Source: Saccoglossus kowalevskii (taxonomy: Eukaryota; Hemichordata; Enteropneusta; Harrimaniidae). Taken from it: 21,618 nucleotides of DNA. The position numbers and the translations under genes were made by a program. Positions 9,768 through 21,618 of this stretch are shown in pieces; position 1 is the first letter of the stretch; each line of letters opens with the position of its first letter. The stretch is from positions 1 through 21,618 of the forward strand of contig NW_003120909.1 of the NCBI RefSeq assembly GCF_000003605.2, read 5' to 3'. Below the pieces are notes generated by a model that made no database searches, was not told the DNA's origin, and worked only from the letters and a program-made list of their open reading frames with translations.

Positions 9768-10603
9768 ATCCATGACACATTGACTCCATGGGTGAGATGT
9801 CATTGACCTGTAATACCTGTGGATATGCAAATTGTCTCAATCCATGACACATTGACGCCATGGGTGAGATGTCACTGACCTGTAATATCTGTGGATATGC
9901 AAATTGTCTCAATCCATGACACATTGACTTCATGGGTGAGATGTCACTGATCTGTAATATGTGTGGATATGCAAATTGTCTCAATCCATGACACATTGAC
10001 GTCATGGGTGAGATGTCATTGACCTGTAATATCTGTGGATATGCAAATTGTCTCAATCCATGACACATTGACGTCATGGGTGAGATGTCATTGACCTGTA
10101 ATATCTGTGGATATGCAAATTGACTCAATCCATGACACATTGACTCCATGGGTGAGATGTCACTGACCTGTAATATGTGTGGATATGCAAACTGTCTCAA
10201 TCCATGACACATTGACGTCGTGGGTGAGATGTCACTGACCTGTAATATCTGTGGATATGCAAATTGTCTCAATCCATGACACATTGACTCCATGGGTGAG
10301 ATGTCACTGACCTGTAATATGTGTGGATATGCAAACTGTCTCAATCCATGACACATTGACTCCATGGGTGAGATGTCACTGACTTGTAATATGTGTGGAT
10401 ATGCAAATTGTCTCAATCCATGACACATTGACGCCATGGGTGAGATGTCATTGACCTGTAATACCTGTGGATATGCAAATTGTCTCAATCCATGACATAT
10501 TGACTCCATGGGTGAGATGTCATTGACCTGTAATATCTGTGGATATGCAAACTGTCTCAATCCATGACACATTGACGTCATGGGTGAGATGTCACTGACC
10601 TGT

Positions 10604-10627
10604 AAATATCTGTGGATATGCAAATTT
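10604..10627. other. Two single-base insertions within 24 bases of the array
   Basis: TGTAAATATC (normal TGTAATATC) and CAAATTTGTC (normal CAAATTGTC) occur in the same unit. Both lengthen short homopolymers. They add 2 bases to the array phase and end the minus-strand frame locally. Clustering in one unit suggests a local consensus error or a single damaged unit. Confidence 0.85.
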
Positions 10628-10937
10628 GTCTCAATCCATGACATATTGACTCCATGGGTGAGATTTCACTGACCTGTAATATGTGTGGATATGCAAATTG
10701 TCTCAATCCATGACACATTGACTTCATGGGTGAGATGTCATTGACCTGTAATATGTGTGGATATGCAAATTGTCTCAATCCATGACACATTGACGTCATG
10801 GGTGAGATGTCATTGACCTGTAATATCTGTGGATATACAAACTGTCTCAATCCATGACACATTGACGCCATGGGTGAGATGTCATTGATCTGTAATATGT
10901 GTGGATATGCAAATTGTCTCAATCCATGACACATTGA

Positions 10938-10940
10938 CTA
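10938..10940 (-). other. Unit-specific TAG in the minus-strand frame
   Basis: The plus strand reads GACTAC where other units have GACTCC, turning the Glu codon of the minus-strand frame into TAG. I noted this change in only one unit. It is a private substitution, and it shows that the open frame is not protected from stops. Confidence 0.85.
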
Positions 10941-13900
10941 CATGGGTGAGATGTCACTGACCTGTAATATCTGTGGATATGCAAATTGTCTCAATCCATG
11001 ACACATTGACTCCATGGGTGAGATGTCATTGACCTGTAATACCTGTGGATATGCAAATTGTCTCAATCCATGACACATTGACGCCATGGGTGAGACGTCA
11101 CTGACCTGTAATATCTGTGGATATGCAAATTGTCTCAATCCATGACACATTGACTTCATGGGTGAGATGTCACTGATCTGTAATATGTGTGGATATGCAA
11201 ATTGTCTCAATCCATGACACATTGACGTCATGGGTGAGATGTCATTGACCTGTAATATCTGTGGATATGCAAATTGTCTCAATCCATGACACATTGACGT
11301 CATGGGTGAGATGTCATTGACCTGTAATATCTGTGGATATGCAAACTGTCTCAATCCATGACACATTGACGTCATGGGTGAGATGTCATTGACCTGTAAT
11401 ATCTGTGGATATGCAAACTGTCTCAATCCATGACACATTGACGTCATGGGTGAGATGTCATTGACCTGTAATATCTGTGGATATGCAAACTGTCTCAATC
11501 CATGACACATTGACGTCATGGGTGAGATGTCATTGACCTGTAATATCTGTGCATATGCAAACTGTCTCAATCCATGACACATTGACTTCATGGGTGAGAT
11601 GTCATTGACCTGTAATACGTGTGGATATGCAAATTGTCTCAATCCATGACACATTGACGTCATGGGTGAGATGTCATTGACCTGTAATATCTGTGGATAT
11701 GCAAATTGTCTCAATCCATGACACATTGACTTCATGGGTGAGATGTCACTGACCTGTAATATCTGTGGATATGCAAATTGTCTCAATCCATGACATATTG
11801 ACTCCATGGGTGAGATGTCATTGATCTGTAATATGTGTGGATATGCAAATTGTCTCAATCCATGACACATTGACGTCATGGGTGAGATGTCATTGATCTG
11901 TAATATCTGTGGATATGCAAATTGTCTCAATCCATGACATATTGACTCCATGGGTGAGATGTCATTGATCTGTAATATGTGTGGATATGCAAATTGTCTC
12001 AATCCATGACACATTGACGTCATGGGCGAGATGTCATTGATCTGTAATATCTGTGGATATGCAAATTGTCTCAATCCATGACACATTGACTCCATGGGTG
12101 AGATGTCACTGACCTGTAATATGTGTGGATATGCAAATTGTCTCAATCCATGACACATTGACTCCATGGGTGAGATGTCACTGACCTGTAATATCTGTGG
12201 ATATGCAAATTGTCTCAATCCATGACACATTGACTCCATGGGTGAGATGTCATTGACCTGTAATACCTGTGGATATGCAAATTGTCTCAATCCATGACAC
12301 ATTGACGCCATGGGTGAGATGTCACTGACCTGTAATATCTGTGGATATGCAAATTGTCTCAATCCATGACACATTGACTTCATGGGTGAGATGTCACTGA
12401 TCTGTAATATGTGTGGATATGCAAATTGTCTCAATCCATGACACATTGACGTCATGGGTGAGATGTCATTGACCTGTAATATCTGTGGATATACAAACTG
12501 TCTCAATCCATGACACATTGACGCCATGGGTGAGATGTCATTGACCTGTAATATGTGTTGATATGCAAATTGTCTCAATCCATGACATATTGACTCCATG
12601 GGTGAGATGTCACTGACCTGTAATATCTGTGGATATGCAAATTGTCTCAATCCATGACACATTGATTCCATGGGTGAGATGTCACTGACCTGTAATATCT
12701 GTGGATATGCAAATTGTCTCAATCCATGACACATTGACTTCATGGGTGAGATGTCACTGACCTGTAATATCTGTGGATATGCAAATTGTCTCAATCCATG
12801 ATATATTGACTTCATGGGTGAGATTTCACTGACCTGTAATATGTGTGGATATGAAAATTGTCTCAATCCATGACATATTGACTCCATGGGTGAGATGTCA
12901 TTGATCTGTAATATGTGTGGATATGCAAATTGTCTCAATCCATGACACATTGACGTCATGGGCGAGATGTCATTGATCTGTAATATCTGTGGATATGCAA
13001 ATTGTCTCAATCCATGACACATTGACTCCATGCGTGAGATGTCACTGACCTGTAATATGTGTGGATATGAAAATTGTCTCAATCCATGACACATTGACGT
13101 CATGGGTGAGATGTCACTGACCTGTAATATCTGTGGATATGCAAATTGTCTCAATCCATGACACATTGACGTCATGGGTGAGATGTCATTGACCTGTAAT
13201 ATCTGTGGATATGCAAATTGTCTCAATCCATGACACATTGACGTCATGGGTGAGATGTCATTGACCTGTAATATCTGTGGATATGCAAATTGACTCAATC
13301 CATGACACATTGACTCCATGGGTGAGATGTCACTGACCTGTAATATGTGTGGATATGCAAACTGTCTCAATCCATGACACATTGACGTCGTGGGTGAGAT
13401 GTCACTGACCTGTAATATCTGTGGATATGCAAATTGTCTCAATCCATGACACATTGACTCCATGGGTGAGATGTCACTGACCTGTAATATGTGTGGATAT
13501 GCAAACTGTCTCAATCCATGACACATTGACTCCATGGGTGAGATGTCACTGACTTGTAATATGTGTGGATATGCAAATTGTCTCAATCCATGACACATTG
13601 ACGCCATGGGTGAGATGTCATTGACCTGTAATACCTGTGGATATGCAAATTGTCTCAATCCATGACATATTGACTCCATGGGTGAGATGTCATTGACCTG
13701 TAATATCTGTGGATATGCAAACTGTCTCAATCCATGACACATTGACGTCATGGGTGAGATGTCACTGACCTGTAATATCTGTGGATATGCAAATTGTCTC
13801 AATCCATGACATATTGACTCCATGGGTGAGATTTCACTGACCTGTAATATGTGTGGATATGCAAATTGTCTCAATCCATGACACATTGACTTCATGGGTG

Positions 13901-15665
13901 AGATGTCATTGACCTGTAATATGTGTGGATATGCAAATTGTCTCAATCCATGACACATTGACGTCATGGGTGAGATGTCATTGACCTGTAATATCTGTGG
14001 ATATACAAACTGTCTCAATCCATGACACATTGACGCCATGGGTGAGATGTCATTGACCTGTAATATGTGTTGATATGCAAATTGTCTCAATCCATGACAT
14101 ATTGACTCCATGGGTGAGATGTCACTGACCTGTAATATCTGTGGATATGCAAATTGTCTCAATCCATGACATATTGACTCCATGGGTGAGATTTCACTGA
14201 CCTGTAATATGTGTGGATATGCAAATTGTCTCAGTCCATGACACATTGACTTCATGGGTGAGATGTCATTGACCTGTAATATGTGTGGATATGCAAATTG
14301 TCTCAATCCATGACACATTGACGTCATGGGTGAGATGTCATTGACCTGTAATATCTGTGGATATACAAACTGTCTCAATCCATGACACATTGACGCCATG
14401 GGTGAGATGTCATTGACCTGTAATATGTGTGGATATGCAAATTGTCTCAATCCGTGACACATTGACTCCATGGGTGAGATGTCACTGACCTGTAATATCT
14501 GTGGATATGCAAATTGTCTCAATCCATGACACATTGACTCCATGGGTGAGATGTCATTGACCTGTAATACCTGTGGATATGCAAATTGTCTCAATCCATG
14601 ACACATTGACGCCATGGGTGAGATGTCACTGACCTGTAATATCTGTGGATATGCAAATTGTCTCAATCCATGACACATTGACTTCATGGGTGAGATGTCA
14701 CTGATCTGTAATATGTGTGGATATGCAAATTGTCTCAATCCATGACACATTGACGTCATGGGTGAGATGTCATTGACCTGTAATATCTGTGGATATGCAA
14801 ATTGTCTCAATCCATGACACATTGACGTCATGGGTGAGATGTCATTGACCTGTAATATCTGTGGATATGCAAACTGTCTCAATCCATGACACATTGACGT
14901 CATGGGTGAGATGTCATTGACCTGTAATATCTGTGGATATGCAAACTGTCTCAATCCATGACACATTGACGTCATGGGTGAGATGTCATTGACCTGTAAT
15001 ATCTGTGCATATGCAAACTGTCTCAATCCATGACACATTGACTTCATGGGTGAGATGTCATTGACCTGTAATACGTGTGGATATGCAAATTGTCTCAATC
15101 CATGACACATTGACGTCATGGGTGAGATGTCATTGACCTGTAATATCTGTGGATATGCAAATTGTCTCAATCCATGACACATTGACTTCATGGGTGAGAT
15201 GTCACTGACCTGTAATATCTGTGGATATGCAAATTGTCTCAATCCATGACATATTGACTCCATGGGTGAGATGTCATTGATATGTAATATGTGTGGATAT
15301 GCAAATTGTCTCAATCCATGACACATTGACGTCATGGGTGAGATGTCATTGATCTGTAATATCTGTGGATATGCAAATTGTCTCAATCCATGACATATTG
15401 ACTCCATGGGTGAGATGTCATTGATCTGTAATATGTGTGGATATGCAAATTGTCTCAATCCATGACACATTGACTCCATGGGTGAGATGTCACTGACCTG
15501 TAATATCTGTGGATATGCAAATTGTCTCAATCCATGACACATTGACTCCATGGGTGAGATGTCATTGACCTGTAATACCTGTGGATATGCAAATTGTCTC
15601 AATCCATGACACATTGACTCCATGGGTGAGATGTCACTGACCTGTAATATCTGTGGATATGCAAA

Positions 15666-15684
15666 TGTCTCAATCATGACATAT
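15666..15684. other. Three single-base deletions within 20 bases of the array
   Basis: In one unit, GCAAATG (for GCAAATTG), CAATCATG (for CAATCCATG) and CATATGAC (for CATATTGAC) each lose one base of a doublet. The sum is 3 bases, so the minus-strand frame is restored with seven altered residues. Three doublet losses in 20 bases look like a patch of poor consensus. Confidence 0.85.
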
Positions 15685-18600
15685 GACTCCATGGGTGAGA
15701 TGTCATTGATCTGTAATATGTGTGGATATGCAAATTGTCTCAATCCATGACACATTGATGTCATGGGTGAGATGTCATTGATCTGTAATATCTGTGGATA
15801 TGCAAATTGTCTCAATCCATGACATATTGACTCCATGGGTGAGATGTCATTGATCTGTAATATGTGTGGATATGCAAATTGTCTCAATCCATGACACATT
15901 GACGTCATGGGCGAGATGTCATTGATCTGTAATATCTGTGGATATGCAAATTGTCTCAATCCATGACACATTGACTCCATGGGTGAGATGTCACTGACCT
16001 GTAATATGTGTGGATATGAAAATTGTCTCAATCCATGACATATTGACTCCATGGGTGAGATGTCACTGACCTGTAATATCTGTGGATATGCAAATTGTCT
16101 CAATCCATGACACATTGACTTCATGGGTGAGATGTCATTGACCTGTAATATGTGTGGATATGCAAATTGTCTCAATCCATGACACATTGACGTCATGGGT
16201 GAGATGTCATTGACCTGTAATATCTGTGGATATACAAACTGTCTCAATCCATGACACATTGACGCCATGGGTGAGATGTCATTGATCTGTAATATCTGTG
16301 GATATGCAAATTGTCTCAATCCATGATATATTGACTTCATGGGTGAGATTTCACTGACCTGTAATATGTGTGGATATGAAAATTGTCTCAATCCATGACA
16401 TATTGACTCCATGGGTGAGATGTCATTGATCTGTAATATGTGTGGATATGCAAATTGTCTCAATCCATGACACATTGACGTCATGGGCGAGATGTCATTG
16501 ATCTGTAATATCTGTGGATATGCAAATTGTCTCAATCCATGACACATTGACTCCATGCGTGAGATGTCACTGACCTGTAATATGTGTGGATATGAAAATT
16601 GTCTCAATCCATGACACATTGACGTCATGGGTGAGATGTCACTGACCTGTAATATCTGTGGATATGCAAATTGTCTCAATCCATGACATATTGACTCCAT
16701 GGGTGAGATGTCACTGACCTGTAATATCTGTGGATATGCAAATTGTCTCAATCCATGACATATTGACTCCATGGGTGAGATTTCACTGACCTGTAATATG
16801 TGTGGATATGCAAATTGTCTCAATCCATGACACATTGACTTCATGGGTGAGATGTCATTGACCTGTAATATGTGTGGATATGCAAATTGTCTCAATCCAT
16901 GACACATTGACGTCATGGGTGAGATGTCATTGACCTGTAATATCTGTGGATATGCAAATTGTCTCAATCCATGACACATTGATTCCATGGGTGAGATGTC
17001 ACTGACCTGTAATATCTGTGGATATGCAAATTGTCTCAATCCATGACACATTGACTTCATGGGTGAGATGTCACTGACCTGTAATATCTGTGGATATGCA
17101 AATTGTCTCAATCCATGATATATTGACTTCATGGGTGAGATTTCACTGACCTGTAATATGTGTGGATATGAAAATTGTCTCAATCCATGACATATTGACT
17201 CCATGGGTGAGATGTCATTGATCTGTAATATGTGTGGATATGCAAATTGTCTCAATCCATGACACATTGACGTCATGGGCGAGATGTCATTGATCTGTAA
17301 TATCTGTGGATATGCAAATTGTCTCAATCCATGACACATTGACTCCATGCGTGAGATGTCACTGACCTGTAATATGTGTGGATATGAAAATTGTCTCAAT
17401 CCATGACACATTGACGTCATGGGTGAGATGTCACTGACCTGTAATATCTGTGGATATGCAAATTGTCTCAATCCATGACATATTGACTCCATGGGTGAGA
17501 TGTCACTGACCTGTAATATCTGTGGATATGCAAATTGTCTCAATCCATGACATATTGACTCCATGGGTGAGATTTCACTGACCTGTAATATGTGTGGATA
17601 TGCAAATTGTCTCAATCCATGACACATTGACTCCATGGGTGAGATGTCATTGACCTGTAATACCTGTGGATATGCAAATTGTCTCAATCCATGACACATT
17701 GACTTCATGGGTGAGATGTCATTGACCTGTAATACCTGTGGATATACAAATTGACTCAATCCATGACACATTGACGCCATGGGTGAGATGTCATTGACCT
17801 GTAATATCTGTGGATATACAAACTGTCTCAATCCATGACACATTGACGCCATGGGTGAGATGTCATTGACCTGTAATATGTGTTGATATGCAAATTGTCT
17901 CAATCCATGACACATTGACGTCATGGGTGAGATGTCATTGACCTGTAATATCTGTGGATATACAAACTGTCTCAATCCATGACACATTGACGCCATGGGT
18001 GAGATGTCATTGACCTGTAATATGTGTGGATATGCAAATTGTCTCAATCCATGACACATTGACTCCATGGGTGAGATGTCACTGACCTGTAATATCTGTG
18101 GATATGCAAATTGTCTCAATCCATGACATATTGACTCCATGGGTGAGATGTCATTGATCTGTAATATGTGTGGATATGCAAATTGTCTCAATCCATGACA
18201 CATTGATGTCATGGGTGAGATGTCATTGATCTGTAATATCTGTGGATATGCAAATTGTCTCAATCCATGACATATTGACTCCATGGGTGAGATGTCATTG
18301 ATCTGTAATATGTGTGGATATGCAAATTGTCTCAATCCATGACACATTGACGTCATGGGCGAGATGTCATTGATCTGTAATATCTGTGGATATGCAAATT
18401 GTCTCAATCCATGACACATTGACTCCATGGGTGAGATGTCACTGACCTGTAATATGTGTGGATATGCAAATTGTCTCAATCCATGACACATTGACGTCAT
18501 GGGCGAGATGTCATTGATCTGTAATATCTGTGGATATGCAAATTGTCTCAATCCATGACACATTGACTCCATGGGTGAGATGTCACTGACCTGTAATATG

Positions 18601-21600
18601 TGTGGATATGAAAATTGTCTCAATCCATGACATATTGACTCCATGGGTGAGATTTCACTGACCTGTAATATGTGTGGATATGCAAATTGTCTCAATCCAT
18701 GACACATTGACTTCATGGGTGAGATGTCATTGACCTGTAATATGTGTGGATATGCAAATTGTCTCAATCCATGACACATTGACGTCATGGGTGAGATGTC
18801 ATTGACCTGTAATATCTGTGGATATACAAACTGTCTCAATCCATGACACATTGACGCCATGGGTGAGATGTCATTGATCTGTAATATGTGTGGATATGCA
18901 AATTGTCTCAATCCATGACACATTGACTCCATGGGTGAGATGTCACTGACCTGTAATATCTGTGGATATGCAAATTGTCTCAATCCATGACACATTGACT
19001 CCATGGGTGAGATGTCATTGACCTGTAATACCTGTGGATATGCAAATTGTCTCAATCCATGACACATTGACGCCATGGGTGAGACGTCACTGACCTGTAA
19101 TATCTGTGGATATGCAAATTGTCTCAATCCATGACACATTGACTTCATGGGTGAGATGTCACTGATCTGTAATATGTGTGGATATGCAAATTGTCTCAAT
19201 CCATGACACATTGACGTCATGGGTGAGATGTCATTGACCTGTAATATCTGTGGATATGCAAATTGTCTCAATCCATGACACATTGACGTCATGGGTGAGA
19301 TGTCATTGACCTGTAATATCTGTGGATATGCAAACTGTCTCAATCCATGACACATTGACGTCATGGGTGAGATGTCATTGACCTGTAATATCTGTGGATA
19401 TGCAAACTGTCTCAATCCATGACACATTGACGTCATGGGTGAGATGTCATTGACCTGTAATATCTGTGGATATACAAACTGTCTCAATCCATGACACATT
19501 GACGCCATGGGTGAGATGTCATTGACCTGTAATATGTGTTGATATGCAAATTGTCTCAATCCATGACACATTGACGTCATGGGTGAGATGTCATTGACCT
19601 GTAATATCTGTGGATATACAAACTGTCTCAATCCATGACACATTGACGCCATGGGTGAGATGTCATTGACCTGTAATATGTGTGGATATGCAAATTGTCT
19701 CAATCCATGACACATTGACTCCATGGGTGAGATGTCACTGACCTGTAATATCTGTGGATATGCAAATTGTCTCAATCCATGACATATTGACTCCATGGGT
19801 GAGATGTCATTGATCTGTAATATGTGTGGATATGCAAATTGTCTCAATCCATGACACATTGACGTCATGGGTGAGATGTCATTGATCTGTAATATCTGTG
19901 GATATGCAAATTGTCTCAATCCATGACATATTGACTCCATGGGTGAGATGTCATTGATCTGTAATATGTGTGGATATGCAAATTGTCTCAATCCATGACA
20001 CATTGACGTCATGGGCGAGATGTCATTGATCTGTAATATCTGTGGATATGCAAATTGTCTCAATCCATGACACATTGACTCCATGGGTGAGATGTCACTG
20101 ACCTGTAATATGTGTGGATATGAAAATTGTCTCAATCCATGACATATTGACTCCATGGGTGAGATGTCACTGACCTGTAATATCTGTGGATATACAAATT
20201 GTCTCAATCCATGACACATTGACGTCATGGGTGAGATGTCACTGACCTGTAATATCTGTGGATATGCAAATTGTCTCAATCCATGACATATTGACTCCAT
20301 GGGTGAGATTTCACTGACCTGTAATATGTGTGGATATGCAAATTGTCTCAATCCATGACACATTGACTTCATGGGTGAGATGTCATTGACCTGTAATATG
20401 TGTGGATATGCAAATTGTCTCAATCCATGACACATTGACGTCATGGGTGAGATGTCATTGACCTGTAATATCTGTGGATATACAAACTGTCTCAATCCAT
20501 GACACATTGACGCCATGGGTGAGATGTCATTGACCTGTAATATGTGTGGATATGCAAATTGTCTCAATCCGTGACACATTGACTCCATGGGTGAGATGTC
20601 ACTGACCTGTAATATCTGTGGATATGCAAATTGTCTCAATCCATGACACATTGACTCCATGGGTGAGATGTCATTGACCTGTAATACCTGTGGATATGCA
20701 AATTGTCTCAATCCATGACACATTGACGCCATGGGTGAGATGTCACTGACCTGTAATATCTGTGGATATGCAAATTGTCTCAATCCATGACACATTGACT
20801 TCATGGGTGAGATGTCATTGATCTGTAATATGTGTGGATATGCAAATTGTCTCAATCCATGACACATTGACGTCATGGGTGAGATGTCATTGACCTGTAA
20901 TATCTGTGGATATACAAACTGTCTCAATCCATGACACATTGACGCCATGGGTGAGATGTCATTGATCTGTAATATGTGTGGATATGCAAATTGTCTCAAT
21001 CCATGACACATTGACTCCATGGGTGAGATGTCACTGACCTGTAATATCTGTGGATATGCAAATTGTCTCAATCCATGACACATTGACTCCATGGGTGAGA
21101 TGTCATTGACCTGTAATACCTGTGGATATGCAAATTGTCTCAATCCATGACACATTGACTTCATGGGTGAGATGTCACTGATCTGTAATATGTGTGGATA
21201 TGCAAATTGTCTCAATCCATGACACATTGACGTCATGGGTGAGATGTCATTGACCTGTAATATCTGTGGATATGCAAATTGTCTCAATCCATGACACATT
21301 GACGTCATGGGTGAGATGTCATTGACCTGTAATATCTGTGGATATGCAAACTGTCTCAATCCATGACACATTGACGTCATGGGTGAGATGTCATTGACCT
21401 GTAATATCTGTGGATATGCAAACTGTCTCAATCCATGACACATTGACGTCATGGGTGAGATGTCATTGACCTGTAATATCTGTGGATATACAAACTGTCT
21501 CAATCCATGACACATTGACGCCATGGGTGAGATGTCATTGACCTGTAATATGTGTTGATATGCAAATTGTCTCAATCCATGACACATTGACGTCATGGTG

Positions 21601-21618
21601 AGATGTCATTGACCTGTA

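Larger units (their letters stand above)
10938..21596 (-). other. Long minus-strand open frame inherent to the repeat; probably not a gene
   Basis: One minus-strand frame of the 72-bp unit has no stop, so the array reads as a 24-residue repeat (C-H-G-L-R-Q-F-A-Y-P-Q-I-L-Q-V-N/S-D-I-S-P-M-x-S-M). The stretch from 21596 down to the TAG at 10938-10940 is 3,552 codons; the same frame gives 1,996 codons over 4654-10644 and 720 codons over 2516-4678. Against coding: about a dozen common unit variants change the amino acid (Q/H, I/V, N/S, D/E, A/V/S, E/T/A/K, M/I, R/S, P/A) while only a few are silent (CAA/CAG, TCA/TCG, ACG/ACA, GAG/GAA). The frame is broken by indels at 4679-4680, 10604-10627 and 21597-21598. 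No promoter, signal peptide, splice context or known domain is apparent. A 72-bp period makes an open frame automatic if one unit is open. Confidence 0.8.
2639..21618. repeat. 72-bp satellite/minisatellite array, about 264 units, truncated by the window end
   Basis: From CAATCCATGACA at 2639 to the last base the sequence is a head-to-tail array of a 72-bp unit with no interruption by other DNA. Measured with the ATCCATGAC landmark, the phase stays at 72 bp over 19 kb; departures are only single-base indels at 4679-4680 (-1), 10604-10627 (+2), 15666-15684 (-3) and 21597-21598 (-1). Units differ at a limited set of sites: CAC/CAT before ATTGA; GAC followed by TC, GT, GC or TT; GGGT/GGGC; ATGTCA/ATTTCA/ACGTCA; CACTGA/CATTGA; GACC/GATC; TATC/TATG/TACC before TGTGG; GCAAAT/GCAAAC/ACAAAC/GAAAAT. 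The left edge is sharp; the right edge is outside the window. Strong sequence similarity and constant phase point to unequal exchange and block amplification. Confidence 0.97.

Noticed and set aside
4654-10644. 1,996-codon minus-strand protein gene
   Set aside because: It is the same stop-free unit frame, delimited only by 1-bp indels in the repeat. Its apparent ends are frameshifted repeat sequence, not natural termini.
10578-10934. 118-codon minus-strand gene between the two longest open frames
   Set aside because: It is the continuation of the repeat frame, isolated by the TAG at 10938 and the insertions at 10604-10627.
2639-21618. CRISPR-like or phage-like repeat array
   Set aside because: Units are contiguous 72-bp repeats with no unique spacers, in a eukaryotic context. 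It is a tandem satellite.

Overview
The window looks like metazoan nuclear DNA. It is AT-rich, has intron-like sequence with a good 3' splice site, a canonical AATAAA polyadenylation signal and a hAT-transposase-derived coding region of the ZNF862-like kind. No operons, bacterial ribosome binding sites or tRNA/rRNA genes are visible. I cannot name the species. ZNF862-like copies are common in many vertebrate and invertebrate genomes.

Region 1 (1-249) is intron or 5' flank. It ends in a branch-point-like sequence, a pyrimidine tract and AG at 248-249. Region 2 (250-2398, + strand) is a near full-length ZNF862-like reading frame: a TTF-type zinc finger, a hAT transposase core and a C-terminal hAT dimerisation region. 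It is broken in at least three places: a frame change near 298-302, an in-frame TAA at 471-473 and a frame change at 948-955. I call it a pseudogene or decayed hAT element; the 3' half (953-2398) is still open. Region 3 (2399-2638) is the 3' flank. It has AATAAA at 2454-2459, a GU-rich stretch, and two copies of a short hairpin-forming motif just before the array.

Region 4 (about 2639 to the window end, about 19 kb, 88% of the window) is one uninterrupted tandem array of a 72-bp unit, about 264 copies, still running at the right edge. Units differ at a small set of recurring diagnostic positions and are arranged in a mosaic of higher-order blocks. Blocks of 6 to 16 units recur at offsets that are exact multiples of 72 bp once a few 1-bp indels are allowed for. 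Because 72 is divisible by 3 and one minus-strand frame of the unit lacks stops, very long minus-strand open frames appear (up to 3,552 codons, 24-residue period). The variant pattern, which is mostly amino-acid-changing, and the frame-breaking indels argue that these are not genes.

The most interesting feature is the content of the unit. Most units carry a perfect POU octamer (ATGCAAAT), and about a quarter carry a perfect full CRE palindrome (TGACGTCA). The array is therefore a dense, regularly spaced field of potential transcription-factor sites. Whether it is bound in vivo cannot be seen here.
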